A stretch of DNA of 64,000 bases, taken from Streptomyces sp. NRRL F-5135 (GTDB lineage: Bacteria; Actinomycetota; Actinomycetes; Streptomycetales; Streptomycetaceae). Positions 36,285 to 45,564 of the stretch are shown in pieces. Numbering within the stretch: position 1 is the first letter of the stretch; every line of letters begins with the position of its first letter. The stretch is taken from the NCBI RefSeq assembly GCF_000719775.1, contig NZ_JOHR01000001.1, positions 372,001 to 436,000 on the forward strand, read 5' to 3'. The notes under the pieces were generated by a model that saw only the letters and a list, made by a program, of their open reading frames with translations, was not told the origin of the DNA and searched no databases. The translations under genes were made by a program, and so were the position numbers.

Positions 36285-36848
36285 TCACCGCGCGGCGGCA
36301 CCCGCGCGAATGGCCGCCGTCGTCAGGAACAGCGCTTCGACCACCGTCGCCGCCCCGGCCGCGACGGCGATCCGCTGTGCGGTGAGGGCACCGCCCGTGA
36401 CGAGGACGGCCACGCCCGCGCAGGGCGCCAGCACCAGGCCCGGTACGAGCCAGGCGAGGAAGGCGCGCTCCGCCCGTCGGCCGTCGTCGGGACGGCCCGC
36501 GGCCGCCTCCGTCGCGCCACACGGCCCGCGCTCCCCTCGGAGCAGGGCCCAGCGGTCGGCCGCCTCGCGCTGCTCGTTCCGGCGCCGTACCGCCGAGCAC
36601 ACCGCCAGCGCCAGGGTCGCCAGGGCACCGGCCGCCGCCAGGACGGCCGTGCCCCGGGCGGTGGCCAGGAGCAGCAGCGGTACGGCCAGGGCCGCGGTAC
36701 CCCACCCCGTCAGCACGGCCGCGGCGCCCAGCCGCCGGGAGACCGGCCGGTCCGCCCCCGCGCGCAGGTCGGCGACGGCCGGCACGTACCAGACACAGCC
36801 GGCGCCGCACAGCAGGGCGATCCCCAGGGCCGGAACACCGTGCGACAT
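36285..36848 (-). CDS. Hypothetical four-helix membrane protein
   Basis: Protein of 187 residues with about four hydrophobic segments (VPALGIALLCGAGCVWYVPAV, LAVPLLLLATARGTAVLAAAG, LVPGLVLAPCAGVAVLVTGG and a C-terminal helix). A charged middle part of about 45 residues (RRRNEQREAADRWALLRGER) separates them. No family is recognised. AAGGG lies before the ATG. It is 90 bases downstream of the cytochrome oxidase subunit I gene on the same strand and may be co-transcribed, but it does not look like oxidase subunit II, III or IV. Confidence 0.65.
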   Translation of the reverse strand: MSHGVPALGIALLCGAGCVWYVPAVADLRAGADRPVSRRLGAAAVLTGWGTAALAVPLLLLATARGTAVLAAAGALATLALAVCSAVRRRNEQREAADRWALLRGERGPCGATEAAAGRPDDGRRAERAFLAWLVPGLVLAPCAGVAVLVTGGALTAQRIAVAAGAATVVEALFLTTAAIRAGAAAR

Positions 36849-36938
36849 GATGTTTTCCCTTCATGCTTCCGCCCGGTCGGCCGGAAGCGGTCGGTGGCGA
36901 TCGGAGGCGGTTCGAGGCGCGCGGACCAGGCGCGCGCA

Positions 36939-38756
36939 TCAGGCGCGCGGCGTGGGGACCGCGGCCCGCGCCGCCGCCTCCAGCTCGGCGAACTCGGGAT
37001 GACGCAGGTCGAAGGCCGGGGACTCGCTGCGGATACGGGGCAGGGCGACGAAGTTGTGCCGGGGCGGCGGACACGACGTCGCCCACTCCAGGGAGCGGCC
37101 GTAGCCCCACGGGTCGTCGACGGTGACCCTCTTCCCGTAGTGCGCGGTCTTCCAGACGTTGTAGAAGAACGGGAGCAGGGCCAGGCCGAGCAGGAACGAA
37201 CCCACCGTGGACACGGTGTTCAAGGTGGTGAAGCCGTCGGCGGCGAGGTAGTCCGCGTACCGGCGGGGCATGCCCTGCGCGCCCAGCCAGTGCTGGACGA
37301 GGAAGGTCAGGTGGAAGCCTGCGGTGAGCGTCCAGAAGGTGATCTTGCCCAGGCGTTCGTCGAGCATCCTCCCGGTGAACTTGGGCCACCAGAAGTGGAA
37401 TCCGGCGAACATCGCGTACACCACCGTGCCGAAGAGCGTGTAGTGGAAGTGCGCGACCACGAAGTACGTGTCGGACACGTGGAAGTCCAGCGGGGGCGCG
37501 GCCAGGATGACGCCCGTGAGGCCGCCGAAGACGAAGGTGAGCAGGAAGCCCGTCGCCCAGAGCATGGGCGTCTCGAAGGACAGCGAGCCCTTCCACATCG
37601 TGCCGATCCAGTTGAAGAACTTCACCCCCGTCGGCACGGCGATCAGGAAGGTCATGAAGGAGAAGAACGGCAGCAGCACACCGCCCGTCGTGTACATGTG
37701 GTGGGCCCACACCGTCACGGAGAGGCCGGCGATCGCGATCGTCGCGCCCACCAGGCCGATGTAACCGAACATCGGCTTGCGGGAGAAGACCGGGATGATC
37801 TCGGAGACGATGCCGAAGAACGGCAGGGCCAGCACGTAGACCTCGGGGTGGCCGAAGAACCAGAACAGGTGCTGCCACAGCAGGGCGCCGCCGTTCGCCG
37901 CGTCGAAGATGTGTGAACCGAACTTCCGGTCGCACTCCAGCGCGAAGAGGGCGGCGGCGAGCACCGGGAAGACGAGCAGGATCAGTACGCCGGTCAGCAG
38001 CACGTTCCAGGTGAAGACCGGCATTCGGAACATCGTCATGCCGGGGGCTCGCATGCAGACGATCGTGGTGATGAAGTTGACCGCGCCGAGGATGGAGCCG
38101 AAGCCCGACAGGGCCACACCCATGATCCACATGTCGGAGCCCACGCCCGGCGAGTGGACGGCGTCCGAGAGCGGCGCGTAGAGGAACCAGCCGAAATCGG
38201 CGGCGCCCTGCGGGGTGAGGAAACCACCGGCGGCGATCAGCGAACCGAACAGGAACAGCCAGTAGGCGAGCGCGTTCAGCCGGGGGAAGGCCACATCGGG
38301 CGCCCCGATCTGAAGCGGCATGATCCAGTTGGCGAATCCGGTGAACAGCGGCATCGCGAAGAGCAGCAGCATGATCGAACCATGCATGGTGAACGCCTGG
38401 TTGAACTGCTCGTTGGAGACGATCTGGGTACCGGGCCGGGCCAGTTCGGCGCGCATCACCAGCGCCAGCACACCGCCGATCAGGAAGAAGAACAACGCGG
38501 ACACCAGGTAGAGCGTCCCGATCCGCTTGTGGTCGGTGGTGGTCAGCCAGTCCACGACGACATGCCGACGGGCGCGGTGCGCAAGCGCCGCGTCCCCCGC
38601 GCTCGGGCCGGGCCTCGCCGCGGGTCCCGGCCCGGACTCGGCCCGTGGTCCCGCCGGGGACTCCTGTTCGGCCTCCCGCCCGGACTCCGGTCCGGGTCCC
38701 GCCTCGGGCTCCCGCTCCGGTCGAGTCGGCTGCCCCTTCGCTCGTGCGTTGTCCAC
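36939..38756 (-). CDS. ctaD: Cytochrome c oxidase subunit I, CtaD-like
   Basis: Catalytic subunit of an aa3-type oxidase, 605 residues with about 12 helices. Heme and copper ligands are visible: His in [15 protein letters not shown], the CuB His-Tyr cross-link site [14 protein letters not shown], the His pair in [11 protein letters not shown] and the heme ligands in [11 protein letters not shown]. The acidic N-terminal 65 residues are rich in Glu, Gly and Pro. The GTG at 38756 was chosen because GGAGGG lies 9 bases upstream; a longer frame exists. Subunits II and III and assembly genes are absent nearby, so this is probably a second, accessory copy. A 17-bp inverted repeat lies in its upstream region. 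Confidence 0.93.
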   Translation of the reverse strand: MDNARAKGQPTRPEREPEAGPGPESGREAEQESPAGPRAESGPGPAARPGPSAGDAALAHRARRHVVVDWLTTTDHKRIGTLYLVSALFFFLIGGVLALVMRAELARPGTQIVSNEQFNQAFTMHGSIMLLLFAMPLFTGFANWIMPLQIGAPDVAFPRLNALAYWLFLFGSLIAAGGFLTPQGAADFGWFLYAPLSDAVHSPGVGSDMWIMGVALSGFGSILGAVNFITTIVCMRAPGMTMFRMPVFTWNVLLTGVLILLVFPVLAAALFALECDRKFGSHIFDAANGGALLWQHLFWFFGHPEVYVLALPFFGIVSEIIPVFSRKPMFGYIGLVGATIAIAGLSVTVWAHHMYTTGGVLLPFFSFMTFLIAVPTGVKFFNWIGTMWKGSLSFETPMLWATGFLLTFVFGGLTGVILAAPPLDFHVSDTYFVVAHFHYTLFGTVVYAMFAGFHFWWPKFTGRMLDERLGKITFWTLTAGFHLTFLVQHWLGAQGMPRRYADYLAADGFTTLNTVSTVGSFLLGLALLPFFYNVWKTAHYGKRVTVDDPWGYGRSLEWATSCPPPRHNFVALPRIRSESPAFDLRHPEFAELEAAARAAVPTPRA

Positions 38757-38791
38757 CGGCCCGTACCCTCCGCCTCTCACGACTGTCGAAC

Positions 38792-38844
38792 GTGCCGGGA
38801 AGAGCTGGGGAATGCGGGGGACATGGTCCAGCTCTTCCCGGCAC
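38792..38844 (-). promoter_or_regulatory. 17-bp perfect inverted repeat upstream of ctaD
   Basis: GTGCCGGGAAGAGCTGG (38792-38808) is repeated exactly in reverse at 38828-38844, 19 bases apart. It lies 36-88 bases upstream of the ctaD start and about 70 bases after the AraC gene stop. It could end the AraC transcript or form a leader structure of ctaD. Confidence 0.6.
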
Positions 38845-38912
38845 AACGATGATCACGGGGCGCCGGGCCGGGCCCCTAGGGCCGGACAGGCCCTCACCGG
38901 GACCGACCGGCC

Positions 38913-39746
38913 CTACGCGCGGGCGGGCCCCGGCGGCCGACCGTCCGGCCGGGTGGGCCGCTCCTCCTCCGGCGTGGCGCGGTGCTCGGCCCGGTACGCG
39001 GACGGGGCACGGCCCAGCAGACTCCGGAAGGCCACCGTGAACGCGGCGGGGTTCTCGTACCCGAGTGCTCCCGCGACCCGGGTCACCGGCACGCCGGCGG
39101 CCAGCTCGTGCACCGACCTCAAGACGCACGCCCGCTGCCGCCACTGGGCGAAGCTCAGGCCGGTTCCGCGCCGGAACAGGCGGCCGAGTGTGCGCTCGCT
39201 GACGTTCAGGGCGGCCGCCCAGCGGGCGGGCGGGTCATGGATGTCGGGGGCCCGCAGGAACGCGTCGCACAGCCGCCGGAGCTCCGGGGCGGCGGGCAGC
39301 GGCAGGTCGAGCGGGAGCGGTGTCAGATTCCGCAGCTCGTGAAGGATCAGCTCGACGACGGTCGCGTCCCGGCCGTGCGCGGGATAGCGGGGGGCCATGT
39401 CGACGGCGTCGAGGATCAGCGCCCGCAGCAGCGCGGAGACGTCCACCACCCGGCAGCGACCGGGGAACCAGGGCGCGGCCCCGGGCTCGATGTACAGGCT
39501 CCGGGTGCTGACCCCCGTCATGGTGACCTGGTGGCGGGTGCGCGGCGGGATCAGGACCGCGCGTGCCGTGGGCACGGTCCAAGCACCGTCCGCCGTCTCG
39601 ACCCGCATCACACCGGTCGCGGCGTAGAGGACCTGGGCACGGCGGTGCTCGTGGAGGGGGAGCAGATGCTCGTACGGGTAGTCGGTACCGATGGCGAGCA
39701 CCGCTCTGTCCAGGCCGTCCACCTCGTCGACGGGGATGTTGCGCAC
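38913..39746 (-). CDS. AraC-family regulator with cupin sensor
   Basis: Regulator of 277 residues. The N-terminal half is a cupin-like domain (YEHLLPLHEHRRAQVLYAATGVMRVE interrupted as usual, then VLIPPRTRHQVTM). The C-terminal half has the two AraC helix-turn-helix motifs (PARWAAALNVSERTLGRLFRRGTG and VTRVAGALGYENPAAFTVAFRSLLG), followed by APSAYR. This layout is common in regulators that act on an adjacent exporter gene. It diverges from the TauE/SafE-type gene, with the start codons about 80 bases apart. The start is the GTG at 39746; a later start is possible. Confidence 0.92.
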   Translation of the reverse strand: MRNIPVDEVDGLDRAVLAIGTDYPYEHLLPLHEHRRAQVLYAATGVMRVETADGAWTVPTARAVLIPPRTRHQVTMTGVSTRSLYIEPGAAPWFPGRCRVVDVSALLRALILDAVDMAPRYPAHGRDATVVELILHELRNLTPLPLDLPLPAAPELRRLCDAFLRAPDIHDPPARWAAALNVSERTLGRLFRRGTGLSFAQWRQRACVLRSVHELAAGVPVTRVAGALGYENPAAFTVAFRSLLGRAPSAYRAEHRATPEEERPTRPDGRPPGPARA

Positions 39747-39764
39747 CTTCCGACTCTACGCCCC

Positions 39765-39792
39765 GCTGTCGCGTACGAGTAAGTAGCTGTCG
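39765..39792. promoter_or_regulatory. Direct repeat in the AraC/TauE divergent promoter
   Basis: GCTGTCG occurs at 39765 and again at 39786, exactly 21 bases apart, which is two helical turns and the spacing expected for an AraC-type site. The second copy also lies in a small palindrome, CTGT-CGA-ACAG. The arrangement suggests control of the exporter by the divergent AraC protein. Confidence 0.35.
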
Positions 39793-39829
39793 AACAGTCG
39801 ATTGCCCGCCAGCGGCTCCGGTTCCTAGC

Positions 39830-40648
39830 GTGTCCACCGTGCTGACCGCGTTTCTCACTCTTCTCCTGTTCGGCTGCCTGACCGGCGTCACGACGGTGCT
39901 GTTCGGCTTCGGCGGCGGCTTCGTCACCATCCCCGTCGTCCACGGGTTCCTGATCGCGACGGGTCAGGACGACGGCGCCGACGCCATGCATGTGGCCGTG
40001 GCGACGTCGACGGCGGTCATGGCCGTGAACGCGGTGACCGCCGCGTCGGGGCGCCGCCGTTCCGGCCGGCCGCGCCGGGACTACCTGTGGCCCCTGGCCG
40101 GTTTCGTGCTGCTGGGCGCGGCGATCGGCTCGCTCGCGGCCACCTGGCTCAGCGGCGCCCTGCTGCACGCCCTGTTCGTCGTGTACCTGCTGATCGCCAT
40201 CGCGGACAGCCTGCTGCGCGAGGGGTTCCTCACCGCCACCGACGGCGGGGAACCGCGCCCGCTCGGCCGGATCACAACGACGTTCGGCGGTGTCGGCATC
40301 GGCACAGTGGCCGCCGGCCTGGGCGTCGGCGGCAGCGTCATGACGGTCCCGTTGCTGCGCCGGCGCGGGCTGCCCATGGCCACCACGACCGCGCTGGCGA
40401 ACGCGCTCAGCGTCCCCGTCGCCGTCGCGGGAAGCATCGTCTACGCGCTCGCTCCCGCCGCCCAGGCACTCCCGGGCCGCGTCGGCTACATCGATCTCGT
40501 GGCATGCGCCGCGCTGCTCAGCGGATCGCTGCCGACCGTCGCCCTGGTCAGGCGGGCCGCCACACGGGTCCCCGACCGGCTCCACTCGGCCGCCTACGTG
40601 GGCCTGCTCGTTCTCGTCCTGATCGTCATGCTCGTCACCGGACCGTGA
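39830..40648 (+). CDS. TauE/SafE-family sulfite exporter-like permease
   Basis: Membrane protein of 272 residues with about eight helices in two repeats. Conserved glycine-rich parts are GCLTGVTTVLFGFGGGFVTIPVV in the first repeat (split here for description) and GVGIGTVAAGLGVGGSVMTVPLL in the second, both typical of TauE/SafE. Members move sulfite, sulfoacetate or other organosulfur anions. The GTG at 39830 is used; a GTG three codons later is equally possible and neither has a good ribosome binding site. A lipase remnant starts within 25 bases of its stop. Confidence 0.88.
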   Translation: MSTVLTAFLTLLLFGCLTGVTTVLFGFGGGFVTIPVVHGFLIATGQDDGADAMHVAVATSTAVMAVNAVTAASGRRRSGRPRRDYLWPLAGFVLLGAAIGSLAATWLSGALLHALFVVYLLIAIADSLLREGFLTATDGGEPRPLGRITTTFGGVGIGTVAAGLGVGGSVMTVPLLRRRGLPMATTTALANALSVPVAVAGSIVYALAPAAQALPGRVGYIDLVACAALLSGSLPTVALVRRAATRVPDRLHSAAYVGLLVLVLIVMLVTGP

Positions 40649-40670
40649 CGGGCGGCCGACGGGCCGCGCA

Positions 40671-41138
40671 GGCACGTGGCGGCGTGCGCGCCGGCTCGCC
40701 GGCCTGCGCACCGACGGGCAGAGCGTCTGGTTCACCGGCCACAGCCTCGGCGGCGCCCTCGCGATGCTCGCCGGAGCGCGCATGTACCTCGAGGACCCGC
40801 GGCTCGCAGCCGACGGCGTCTACACCTACGGCCGGCCCCGCACCTGCGACACGACCCTGGCCAAGGCCTACAACAAGGGTTTCAAGGACCGGATGTACCG
40901 CTTCGTCAACAACAACGACGTCGTCCCCCACCTTCCGCCGGAGCCCGCCCACACCCACGTCAACGCCCTGCGCCACATCGACTCCCGGGGCGGGGTCCAC
41001 GAGTCGATGTCCCTGCTCGGCGGGCTCGCCGACCATGCCAGGGGACTGACCGCCGATGTCCTCGCACCGGCCAGTGACGGTATGCGCGACCACTTCATCC
41101 GCAGCTACCTGACCGCCCTCGAGAAGAACCTCACCTGA
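40671..41138 (+). pseudogene. Lipase class 3 remnant, 5' end missing
   Basis: The frame encodes the second half of a class 3 lipase. The nucleophile elbow FTGHSLGGALAML is followed by VYTYGRPRTCDTTLAKAY, the acid region NNNDVVPHLPP and a His-containing tail (GGVHESMSLL). The family normally has 100 or more residues before the GHSLGG motif; here only about 22 codons precede it, with no ATG or GTG start. Upstream DNA is immediately the TauE/SafE gene. The 124-codon frame from ATG 40764 would lack the catalytic Ser. The simplest reading is a gene whose 5' part was deleted at the junction near 40650-40670. Confidence 0.75.
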
Positions 41139-41234
41139 CCCCCTGCCCGGCACCGGCACCGGGCCGGGCAGGGGCACGGAAAGCGGCAGCCGCCGGGCGT
41201 CAGGCGGCGGGGCGGATGGCGGACGCCGCCGAGG

Positions 41235-41798
41235 TCAGCGCCGACCTCCCGCGAGGGTGGGCCGGCCGCCAGTGCCGGGGCGCGGCGCGGGGCGGGCCGG
41301 TTGGCCGGGGCGGCCGCGGCCGGGACCGCCGGTGCGGGCCGCGCCCTCGGGCCAGACGATGTCGACGGGGATGCCATGGGCGCGGGCGTAGGCGACCAGG
41401 TGCGCGGTGGCGTCCGAGCCGTCGGACGGCGATCCGTCCCACACCGCGAGCACCGTACGGCACACGCGCACCACCTGTTCGTCCGCTCCCACGCAGGAGT
41501 TCCGGTCCTCCGGGTCGAAGGGGAGCAGCCGCACCTGCCGTGCCAACACGATCAGTTCGCCGGCGGCGGCCCGGTCCCGAAGGGGCAGCACGGCGGGTAC
41601 GGACCCCTGGGAGGGGAGCAGGACGGTCAGCTCCCGCCCGGCGGTGCGCACGGCCCGCGCGAACGTGAGGGGCAGCCCCGCACCGGCGCGCACGAGCCCC
41701 GCCTCGCCCGTGAAGCGTGCCAGCCGCGACCGCAGTTCGGCCTCCACCAACTCCATTGTGCCGATGGTCAGATCACCGTGTCCTACGGCCGCTATCAC
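41235..41798 (-). CDS. SLOG-like putative nucleotide-binding protein
   Basis: Protein of 187 residues resembling the SLOG/DUF1273-type Rossmann proteins. It begins VGHGDLTIGTMELVEAEL, matching the G-H-x-x-L-T start of that group. The middle has GAGLPLTFARAV and VLLPSQGSVPAVLP, and the end has AVWDGSPSDGSDATAHLVAYARAHGIPVDIVWPEGA in two parts of a typical final strand-helix unit. The last 25 residues are low-complexity. GTG 41798 has AGGAGG 8 bases upstream, so the longer open frame is not used. No function is established; such proteins may bind nucleotides. It stands alone downstream of the siderophore operon terminator. Confidence 0.7.
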   Translation of the reverse strand: MIAAVGHGDLTIGTMELVEAELRSRLARFTGEAGLVRAGAGLPLTFARAVRTAGRELTVLLPSQGSVPAVLPLRDRAAAGELIVLARQVRLLPFDPEDRNSCVGADEQVVRVCRTVLAVWDGSPSDGSDATAHLVAYARAHGIPVDIVWPEGAARTGGPGRGRPGQPARPAPRPGTGGRPTLAGGRR

Positions 41799-41849
41799 CG
41801 GCTCGCCCTCCTGGTCGACATGGGCCCGCGCCCGGCGCCCCGCTGTGGT

Positions 41850-41933
41850 CCCGGACACCGTTCGGCGGTGTGTCCGGCTGGTGCACCGCGGGCCGTTCCC
41901 GGGGCTGTCCGTCGGACAGCCCGCGGTGCACCA
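41850..41933 (-). terminator. Compound hairpin after the siderophore operon
   Basis: A 15-bp perfect stem (41879-41893 with 41919-41933) encloses a smaller hairpin, GCTGTCC-GTC-GGACAGC. A second short stem (CCGGACAC with GTGTCCGG, about 41851-41878) lies beside it. The block sits between the end of the permease gene at 42073 and the SLOG-like gene, as expected of a terminator. The rest of 41799-42072 shows no gene. Confidence 0.65.
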
Positions 41934-42072
41934 CACAGTCAACGCGCGCGACGCGGCCACGCACTAGGGCCGTTCGGCCTCACCATGGCCGTTCGGCCCT
42001 GGTACGGCCCGGCCCGGCCGCGGTCCACCGGACCCGCCGCGCCACGGGCCGCCCGGCACCGGGCGCCACGGC

Positions 42073-43245
42073 TCAGAGCACGCCCCGGCGCCACTCGCGG
42101 ATCAGGAGCCAGCCGAGATAGCCGCCGCCGAGGGCCATCGTGTAGATGCCCACGGGGAGGTCCTCGAACAGGGGCAGTTGCTGGGCCGCGAGGTCCGCCG
42201 ACACCAGCAGCAGCGCGCCGACGAGGGTGGCCTGCGTCAGCTGGGGGCCGGAGCCGCGCGTGAGGCGCTTGGCGATCTGCGGTGCGGTCAGCGAGATGAA
42301 CGCGATGGGCCCCGCGACGCTGACGGCCGCCGCGGAGAGCACGATCGCCAGGGTGACGGCGAGGGACTTGGTGCTCCTGGGACGGGCGCCGAGTCCCTCG
42401 GCGAGGTCGTCGCCCATCTCACCGATGTCCAGGCGCCGTGCGATCAGGGCCGTGCAGGGGACCGCGGCCAGCAGCACCAGCCAGATGACACCGGCGTCGC
42501 TCCAGGACCGCGCCGCGAGGCTGCCGTTGACGTAGGCGGTCAGGACGGTGGCCTTGTCCCGCTCCACGGCGTAGACCACGTACTGCGTGACCGCCGTCCC
42601 GATGGCGGCGACTCCGATACCGGCCACCACGAGGCGTCCGCCGTTGCGGAACCCGGCACCCGTCGAGACGTACACCAGCGCCATGGCGGCGGCCGCCCCC
42701 GCGAGCGCGCCGACGGGCACCGGCAGGGTGCCCGGCAGCAGCAGCGCGACGACCGCCGCGCCGGCGCCCGCTCCGGCGCCCAGGCCGATCACGTCCGGGC
42801 TCCCGAGGGGGTTACGGGTCACGGACTGGAAGAGCGCGCCCGACAGCCCGAGCGCCGCGCCCGTCCCCGCGGCGACCACGAGGCGTGGCCCGCGCAGCCG
42901 TTCGAGGACGAAGACGTCCGTGCCCCGTGCGCCGCCCGTGAGGGCGCCCGGCAGGTCGGCGAGCGGGACCCCGATCCGGCCGAGGGAGAGCGTCGCGACC
43001 GCGGCGGCGAGGGTCAGGAGCACGACGAGGAGCGCCGTGACGACGGAGATCCGCCGGACCGGGAGCGCGACGGTCCGCCCGATGACGAGGAAGCCGCGTG
43101 GCGCGCCGGTGGGGCGGGTCCGCCGGGACGGTCGGCGCGCCGGGTCCGGCGCGTCGTTCGAGGTGCCGTTCCGTATGCCGTTCGGTGTGCCGTGCGACGC
43201 GGGTGAGGTGTCGCGCGGATCCGCGGTACGGATGGTGTGCTTCAT
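42073..43245 (-). CDS. Siderophore ABC transporter permease, FecD type
   Basis: FecCD-family permease of 390 residues with about nine or ten helices after a charged N-terminal extension of about 55 residues. Family sequences are RGPRLVVAAGTGAALGLSGALFQ, RNPLGSPDVIGLGAGAGAG, and the late PIAFISLTAPQIAKRL. It pairs with the second permease upstream, whose stop overlaps this start as ATGA. It imports a ferric siderophore delivered by the lipoprotein at 44417. The operon has an iron box upstream. Confidence 0.93.
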   Translation of the reverse strand: MKHTIRTADPRDTSPASHGTPNGIRNGTSNDAPDPARRPSRRTRPTGAPRGFLVIGRTVALPVRRISVVTALLVVLLTLAAAVATLSLGRIGVPLADLPGALTGGARGTDVFVLERLRGPRLVVAAGTGAALGLSGALFQSVTRNPLGSPDVIGLGAGAGAGAAVVALLLPGTLPVPVGALAGAAAAMALVYVSTGAGFRNGGRLVVAGIGVAAIGTAVTQYVVYAVERDKATVLTAYVNGSLAARSWSDAGVIWLVLLAAVPCTALIARRLDIGEMGDDLAEGLGARPRSTKSLAVTLAIVLSAAAVSVAGPIAFISLTAPQIAKRLTRGSGPQLTQATLVGALLLVSADLAAQQLPLFEDLPVGIYTMALGGGYLGWLLIREWRRGVL

Positions 43246-44288
43246 CCCGCCGTTCCCTTCATCCTCCGTACGGCGTACAGGAGCGCGGGGGCGCCCACGA
43301 ACGCGGTGACCACGCCCACCATCAGCTCCTGCGGCCGCAGCACGACGCGGCCCACGACGTCCGCGAGCAGCAGCAGGGCCGGGCCCGCGACGGCGGAGAA
43401 CGCGACCTGGGTCCGGAAGTCGGTGCCGACGAGGGCCCGTACGACATGGGGGACGGCCAGTCCGACGAAGGCGATCGGGCCGACCGCCGCCGTGGCCGCC
43501 GCGCTCAGCAGCGTGGCGGCGAACAGACCGCCGCCGCGCACCAGGGCCGGACGGGCGCCGAGCGCGGTCGCGGAATCGTCCCCGAGCGCGAGCGCGTTGA
43601 GGCCGGGCGCGACCAGCGCGCCGAGCGCGAACCCGACGGCGGCGAAGGGCAGGACCGACCAGAACACGTCGAAGTCCCGGCCGCCGAGGGCCCCGACGAC
43701 CCAGTACCGGTAGCTGTCGAAGACCTTGGGCCTGCTGAGGGTCACGGCCTGGATGAACGCCATCAGCACGGCGGAGAGCACCGCCCCGGCGAGCACCAGC
43801 CTGACCATGCTCCGGCCGGCCCCCGCCGATCCGATGGCGTGCACGAGCACCCCCGCGACCAGCGCCCCGGGCAGCGCCCACCACAACGTGGCGGTGGCGC
43901 CGGAGGCCCCGAGGAACGCGGTGGCGGCGACAATGCTCGCGGAGGCGCCCGCGTTGATGCCGAGCAGCCCGGGGTCGGCCAGCGGGTTACGGGTCACCCC
44001 TTGCATGAGCGTGCCCGCGACGGCGAGGCAGAGCCCGGCCAGCAGGCCGAGCGCCGTCCTCGGGTAGCGGCTCTCGACGACGGTGGCGACGTACGGGTCG
44101 GCGGCGCCGGAGAACACGTCCACGACATCGCCGAAGGAAGTGGTCCTGCTGCCGAACATCACACTGGCGACGACGGCGCACGCCAGGACGGCGAGCCCGG
44201 CGAGGAGGACGTACACCCGCCGAGCGGTGCCGGTACGCCGGGACGTACCGGCACCGCCCGGGCGGACGGCTGAGTCGGTGGTGGTCAT
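43242..44288 (-). CDS. Siderophore ABC transporter permease, FecC type
   Basis: FecCD-family permease of 348 residues. Visible family features are RYPRTALGLLAGLCLAVAGTLMQG, RNPLADPGLLGINAGASASI and GPIAFVGLAVPHVVRALVG. The start is the ATG at 44288, 128 bases after the binder gene in the same direction. It forms the channel with the FecD-type subunit. No FepC/FhuC-type ATPase gene follows, so the energy-supplying subunit must come from elsewhere in the genome. Confidence 0.93.
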   Translation of the reverse strand: MTTTDSAVRPGGAGTSRRTGTARRVYVLLAGLAVLACAVVASVMFGSRTTSFGDVVDVFSGAADPYVATVVESRYPRTALGLLAGLCLAVAGTLMQGVTRNPLADPGLLGINAGASASIVAATAFLGASGATATLWWALPGALVAGVLVHAIGSAGAGRSMVRLVLAGAVLSAVLMAFIQAVTLSRPKVFDSYRYWVVGALGGRDFDVFWSVLPFAAVGFALGALVAPGLNALALGDDSATALGARPALVRGGGLFAATLLSAAATAAVGPIAFVGLAVPHVVRALVGTDFRTQVAFSAVAGPALLLLADVVGRVVLRPQELMVGVVTAFVGAPALLYAVRRMKGTAG

Positions 44289-44416
44289 GGGGTCCTGATG
44301 GTCGCTGTCCGGCGGGTGGGCCTGTCACGGGTCGCCCGGCGCCGGGCCGCCCGGGCCCGGTACGTGCGGCGTACCAGGCGCGTCGGGCCCGGCACGTGCG
44401 GGGACGCCACGCGGTG

Positions 44417-45490
44417 TCAGGACGTGGCGCCCGCCGAGCCACCGGCCTTGGCCACGGCCTTGTCGATCAGTGGCAGATAGCGTTCGACGACCCAGGGGAC
44501 GGTGAGGGGGTTGATGATCGACGACGCGGTGACGAAGGAGGTGTCGTCGCTCGCGACGACGGCACCGCGCTTGACGGCGGGTATCGCCGCGTACAGCGGC
44601 TGCGCCTCGATCTCCTCGCGGGTCTTGGCGTCGGTGTAGAAGGTGAAGATCACGTCACTGCCGGAGAGCTTCTCGGCGTTCTCCAGGCCGATGAGCGCCG
44701 AGTCGGTGCCCTTGGTCTCCTTGAACGTCTTGGCGACCGGGTCGACGGTGAGCCCGAGCGAGGAGACCATCTCGACCCGCTGCTCCTCGGGCAGGAAGAC
44801 CCCGAGCGTGCCGGGCCCCGAGGTATAGATGTACGAGAACGAGACGCCCTTGTACGCGGGGCGGGTCGCGGCGGCGTCGGCGAGCTGCTTCTCGATCCGC
44901 GAGATGAGGGTCCTGGCCTCGGCCGGCTTGCCCAGTGCCTTGGCGATGATCTCGATCTGCTCGTCCCAGTTGGTGCTCCAGGCCAGCCCGGGGTAGGCGA
45001 CCGTCGGGGCGATGTCGGAGAGGATGTCGTACTGCTTCTGCGTGATGCCCGACCAGGGGGCGAGGATCACGTCGGGGGCGAGTTCCGTGATGGCCTCGAA
45101 GTCGATGTCCTCACCGCCCGCGAACTGCTCGGGCAGTTCGTCGCCGGACTTCTTCACCGCCTCGTGGATCCAGGGCAGGTAGCCGGTCTTGTCGCTCCCC
45201 CACGCGTACTCCTCGATGCCCACGGGCGTGTGACCGAGCGCGATGGCGGTCTCGGCCGAGCCCTGCCCGAGGGTGACGATCCGTTCGGGCTGTTCGCTGA
45301 TCCTCGCCTCGCCGAGCGAGCTCTTGATCGTGACCGGGAAGGCACCGCCACCGCTCTTCGCCGCACCGCCGGAGGACTTCCCCTCGTCGGATCCTCCCGA
45401 CGAGCAACCGCCGAGGACGAGGGTGAGCGCGGCGGCGGCCGCCGAGAGGGTGAGCGTGCGGCGGCGCACTCGGGTGGACCAGGTGGACAT
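44417..45490 (-). CDS. Ferric siderophore-binding lipoprotein
   Basis: Periplasmic-binding-protein type 2 (FecB/FepB-like) lipoprotein of 357 residues. The N-terminus has a basic start, a hydrophobic core and the lipobox LGGC. The first lobe shows RIVTLGQGSAETAIALG and PDVILAPWSGIT, with the long helix between lobes and the second lobe after it. The ATG at 45490 has GAGGAA upstream; the longer frame overlaps the iron box and is rejected. It is the first gene of the uptake operon and should be repressed by iron-loaded DmdR1/IdeR at 45565-45583. Confidence 0.93.
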   Translation of the reverse strand: MSTWSTRVRRRTLTLSAAAAALTLVLGGCSSGGSDEGKSSGGAAKSGGGAFPVTIKSSLGEARISEQPERIVTLGQGSAETAIALGHTPVGIEEYAWGSDKTGYLPWIHEAVKKSGDELPEQFAGGEDIDFEAITELAPDVILAPWSGITQKQYDILSDIAPTVAYPGLAWSTNWDEQIEIIAKALGKPAEARTLISRIEKQLADAAATRPAYKGVSFSYIYTSGPGTLGVFLPEEQRVEMVSSLGLTVDPVAKTFKETKGTDSALIGLENAEKLSGSDVIFTFYTDAKTREEIEAQPLYAAIPAVKRGAVVASDDTSFVTASSIINPLTVPWVVERYLPLIDKAVAKAGGSAGATS

Positions 45491-45564
45491 CGGATTCCTC
45501 TGTGTGATGCGGCGTATTGCGGCCATGGGGCACAGGCAGCCGTGCGACACCGGTCAACAGCGGC

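Noticed and set aside
38757..38846. Longer N-terminus of ctaD from 38846
   Set aside because: It starts at TTG inside the inverted repeat and has no ribosome binding site, while GTG 38756 has GGAGGG at proper spacing.
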